From contig JAAVYW010000042.1 of assembly GCA_022791315.1 (NCBI GenBank), positions 98,736 to 162,735 on the forward strand: a stretch of DNA of 64,000 bases. The letters are read 5' to 3'. Shown piece by piece: positions 61,452 through 64,000 of this stretch. Under the pieces are notes generated by a model. That model made no database searches. It was not told where the DNA came from and saw only the letters and a list, made by a program, of their open reading frames with translations. The DNA comes from Oscillospiraceae bacterium (GTDB taxonomy: Bacteria; Bacillota; Clostridia; Oscillospirales; Ruminococcaceae). The position numbers were made by a program, and so were the translations under genes. Numbering within the stretch: the first letter of the stretch is position 1; each line of letters starts with the position of its first letter.

Positions 61452-62708
61452 ATGAAATACGATTTGGTAGTAGTCGGCGGCGGGCCTGCAGGCCTGGCGG
61501 CGGCGCTGAAGGCATATGAGACCGGCGCAGGGAACATCCTGATTTTGGAGCGCGACCAGGAGCTGGGGGGTATCCTCAACCAGTGCATCCACAACGGGTT
61601 TGGGCTGCACTATTTCAAGGAGGAGCTCACCGGGCCGGAATATGCCCACAAATTCATTGAGATGCTCAAAGACACCCGGGTGGAGGTAAAGCTGGACACC
61701 ATGGTGCTGGATATCACCCAGGAGCGGGTGATTCACGCCATCAACTCCAAGGACGGGTATATGACAATCCAGGCTGGTGCCATCGTGCTGGCGATGGGCT
61801 GCCGGGAACGCACCAGGGGGGCTATTGCCATTCCCGGCGACCGGCCCGCCGGCGTATTCACTGCGGGGACGGCCCAGCGGTACATCAACATGGAGGGCTA
61901 CATGGTGGGCAAGCGGGTGGTTATCCTGGGCTCGGGGGATATTGGGCTGATTATGGCCCGCCGTATGACCCTGGAGGGGGCCAAGGTGCTGGCCTGTGTG
62001 GAGCTGATGCCCTATTCCAACGGCCTGAACCGGAATATTGTGCAGTGTTTAGAGGACTATGGCATCCCGCTGTACCTCTCTCACACCATCACCAAAATCG
62101 AGGGGAAGACCCGGGTGGAGAAAGTGGTGGTCTCCAAGGTGGATGAGAACCGGAGGCCTATCCCCGGCACGGAGATTACCTTTGACTGCGACACGGTGCT
62201 GCTCTCGGTGGGGCTGATTCCGGAAAACGAGGTGTCGAAGACTGCCCAGGTGGCGCTGGACCGGCGCACCAGCGGGCCCATTGTCTTTGAGAACATGCAG
62301 ACCAGCGTGCCCGGTATCTTTGCCTGCGGCAATGTGGTGCATGTACATGACCTGGTGGACTTTGTGACCCAGGAGAGCCAGAAGGCGGGAGAGAACGCCG
62401 CCCTCTATGTAAAGGGGCAGTACAGTGACAGCGAGGAGAACTGCATTGCCCTGCAAAACGGCGAGCATGTGACCTATACTGTGCCCCAGAAAATCCGGCC
62501 GGAAAATGTGGCGAAATTCACCGAGGTGTTTTTCAGGGTGAATGCGGTGATGCACGACGCGGAGATAAAAGTCTGCTCCGGCGGGGAAGAGCTGCTCTCC
62601 TTCAAGCGGGAGCACATGGCGCCCGGCGAGATGGAGAAAATCGTGGTGCCAAAAAAGGCGTTGGACGCGGCAAAGGGCCGGGAGATTACCGTGCTGGTGA
62701 AGGCCTGA
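61452..62708 (+). CDS. NAD(P)/FAD-dependent oxidoreductase (partner subunit)
   Basis: A 418-residue pyridine nucleotide-disulfide-type oxidoreductase with FAD motif LVVVGGGPAGLAAALKA, NQCIHNGFGLHYF, NAD motif VVILGSGDIGLIMARR and a late FACGNVVHVHDLVDFV. It is related to the hydrogen cyanide synthase/sarcosine oxidase alpha-like subunits that partner GlpA-like proteins. Twenty bases separate it from the preceding gene. Confidence 0.85.
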   Translation: MKYDLVVVGGGPAGLAAALKAYETGAGNILILERDQELGGILNQCIHNGFGLHYFKEELTGPEYAHKFIEMLKDTRVEVKLDTMVLDITQERVIHAINSKDGYMTIQAGAIVLAMGCRERTRGAIAIPGDRPAGVFTAGTAQRYINMEGYMVGKRVVILGSGDIGLIMARRMTLEGAKVLACVELMPYSNGLNRNIVQCLEDYGIPLYLSHTITKIEGKTRVEKVVVSKVDENRRPIPGTEITFDCDTVLLSVGLIPENEVSKTAQVALDRRTSGPIVFENMQTSVPGIFACGNVVHVHDLVDFVTQESQKAGENAALYVKGQYSDSEENCIALQNGEHVTYTVPQKIRPENVAKFTEVFFRVNAVMHDAEIKVCSGGEELLSFKREHMAPGEMEKIVVPKKALDAAKGREITVLVKA

Positions 62709-62745
62709 CGGGAGATTTCGTGAGAGAGAAAGGACTGGGTGCATT

Positions 62746-63090
62746 ATGAAAGAACTGACCTGCATTGTCTGTCCCAAGGGCTGCCGGCTCAAAGTGGACG
62801 AGGAAAACGACTACGCCGTGACCGGGAATTCCTGCGAAAAGGGGGCAGCCTACGGCTATAACGAGCTGACAAACCCCATGCGGATGGTGACTTCCACTGT
62901 GAAAATCCAGGGGGGGAACCACCGCCGCCTGCCGGTGAAGACCAGCGGCGACATCCCCCGCAAATATGTGATGGACTGTGTGAAGCTGTTGGACGACGTG
63001 ACGGTACAGGCTCCCGTGAAGACGGGGGACGTGATTTTGGCGGATATCTTTGGCCTGGGTGTGAATATCATCGCGGCGAAGGATATGTAG
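62746..63090 (+). CDS. DUF1667 protein, third component of the GlpA-like set
   Basis: A 114-residue protein with LTCIVCPKGCRLKV and NSCEKG cysteines at the N-terminus, then PMRMVTSTVKIQGGNHRRLPVKTSGDIPR, the signature of DUF1667. It probably carries a metal or Fe-S centre and completes the complex. Confidence 0.88.
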   Translation: MKELTCIVCPKGCRLKVDEENDYAVTGNSCEKGAAYGYNELTNPMRMVTSTVKIQGGNHRRLPVKTSGDIPRKYVMDCVKLLDDVTVQAPVKTGDVILADIFGLGVNIIAAKDM

Positions 63091-63116
63091 CTGTTTTGAG
63101 AAAGGAAGCGGACAGG

Positions 63117-63776
63117 ATGAAACTGGAAAAAGGGCAAAAGCTCCTGTTTATCGGCGACTCCATCACCGACCACGGCCGCTCCCCGGCGGGGGAGAACAAC
63201 TCCCCCTATGCCGATTGGGGGGAGGGGTATCCCAGCATTGTGCGGGGGCATCTCATCTCCTTCTATCCTGAGCTGGGCATCCGGGTGGTGAACAAGGGTA
63301 CCGGCGGCAACCAGACGAGGGATTTAATTGCCCGCTGGGACGAGGATGTGATGGCGCTGAAGCCGGATTGGGTGAGCATCCTCATCGGAACCAACGACGT
63401 ATGGCGGCGCTTTGACGCCCCGGTGATGACGGAACGGCATGTGTCCATTCAGGAATATGAGGGCAATATGCGCTGGATGATTGACAGGACATTGCCCATG
63501 ACAAAAAATATCGTGTTGATGAGCCCCTATTTTATGGAGCCCAACCGGGAAGACCCCATGCGGGTGGCGATGGACGCAGAGGTGGCAGTGTGCAAAAAGC
63601 TGGCGGAGGAGTATGGCTTGATTTTTGTGGACTTGCAGGCGGAATTTGACCGCATTATGGAGCATGTGCATCCCATGGCTATCTCCTGGGACTACATCCA
63701 CCCCGGCCCCATCGGCAGGGTGCTGATTGCCAACAAGTTCTTGGAAGCCGTGGGGGCTATCCAGACCAATCAATAG
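63117..63776 (+). CDS. SGNH/GDSL-family esterase
   Basis: A 219-residue hydrolase. Block I FIGDSITDHGRSP (Ser nucleophile), block II with NKGTGGNQTRD, block III IGTNDVWRRF and block V with WDYIHPGPIGRVLIAN (Asp..His). Related proteins deacetylate plant polysaccharides, matching the carbohydrate genes in the window. No signal peptide. Start ATG 63117 follows GGAAGCGGACAGG. Confidence 0.88.
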   Translation: MKLEKGQKLLFIGDSITDHGRSPAGENNSPYADWGEGYPSIVRGHLISFYPELGIRVVNKGTGGNQTRDLIARWDEDVMALKPDWVSILIGTNDVWRRFDAPVMTERHVSIQEYEGNMRWMIDRTLPMTKNIVLMSPYFMEPNREDPMRVAMDAEVAVCKKLAEEYGLIFVDLQAEFDRIMEHVHPMAISWDYIHPGPIGRVLIANKFLEAVGAIQTNQ

Positions 63777-63844
63777 AGCAAAGGTTTATTTGCTGCACGT
63801 GGCCCGCTGTGTGGGCTATACTTGCAAAATACGGGAAAATAAGT

Positions 63845-63880
63845 TACCTCCCGGGGCGATGGCGCTCCGGGAGGTTTTTT
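63845..63880 (+). terminator. Terminator after the SGNH gene
   Basis: ACCTCCCGG...CCGGGAGGT with a run of T. Confidence 0.88.
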
Positions 63881-63910
63881 GTGGAGTGGGCCGGGGGAAA
63901 GGGGAAAAGA

Positions 63911-63941
63911 AAAAACCAGTCTCGTTGACGAGACTGGTTTT
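63911..63941 (-). terminator. Terminator of the tRNA transcript
   Basis: AAACCAGTCTC...GAGACTGGTTT directly after the 3' end of the minus-strand tRNA, with A and T runs. Confidence 0.8.

Positions 63942-64000
<59 letters not shown>

Overview
The window looks like chromosomal DNA of an anaerobic, endospore-forming, Gram-positive bacterium of the class Clostridia, most like the gut Oscillospiraceae/Ruminococcaceae. The evidence is a GC-rich Firmicutes-style chromosome with strong Shine-Dalgarno sites, dipicolinate synthase genes dpaA/dpaB, a fused ispH-rpsA gene, cdaA-cdaR, dnaG next to sigA, a T-box leader on serS, and a Gram-positive LexA box. No phage structural genes, transposase, CRISPR array or rRNA operon was seen. 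A truncated tRNA-Cys sits at the right edge.

Layout. 0-2 kb: an AT-rich membrane protein of a five-member paralogous family, then a degenerate HipA-like protein. 2-5.4 kb: icd and acn, an oxidative half-TCA operon for glutamate. 5.4-9.3 kb: carbohydrate genes (a GH28-acetyltransferase fusion and a GH27 alpha-galactosidase). 9.3-12.4 kb: a HAD hydrolase and a two-gene radical-SAM/DNA-repair operon with LexA boxes in its promoter. 12.4-14.9 kb: sugar-acid metabolism (enolase superfamily, D-2-hydroxyacid dehydrogenase). 14.9-17.8 kb: a methyltransferase-kinase-methyltransferase operon preceded by an array of perfect hairpins. 17.8-19.3 kb: dpaBA. 19.4-25 kb: ispDF, a long non-coding structured stretch, DUF3343 plus a cysteine desulfurase relative, and cdaA-cdaR. 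25-33.5 kb: FAD oxidoreductase, phosphohexomutase, rpmE, yigZ, dnaG, sigA. 33.6-40 kb: small regulators, MBL hydrolase, MATE pump, flavoreductase, a possible ADP-ribosyltransferase-fold protein and AraC. 40.3-45.5 kb: serS with T-box, then a Crp/Fnr regulator and an ABC importer. 45.6-48.1 kb: four tandem paralogues of the first gene. 48.4-53.3 kb: a large GH106-like hydrolase, a lipoprotein and an RpiR regulator. 53.3-58 kb: a housekeeping run (HI0933-type flavoprotein, cmk, plsC, ispH-rpsA). 58-64 kb: acetyltransferase, a kinase with a leader peptide, a GlpABC-like redox operon, an SGNH hydrolase and tRNA-Cys.

The hydrolases (GH28, GH27, GH106-like) with the enolase-family dehydratase suggest use of pectin or rhamnogalacturonan oligosaccharides imported from plant fibre; none has an obvious signal peptide, so cytoplasmic processing is inferred. 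The least explained parts are (i) a four-copy intergenic structured element, always in the same orientation, with a compensatory base-pair change; (ii) the hairpin array at 17.53-17.81 kb; (iii) the mosaic paralogue family; and (iv) the structured non-coding stretch at 20.8-21.26 kb.
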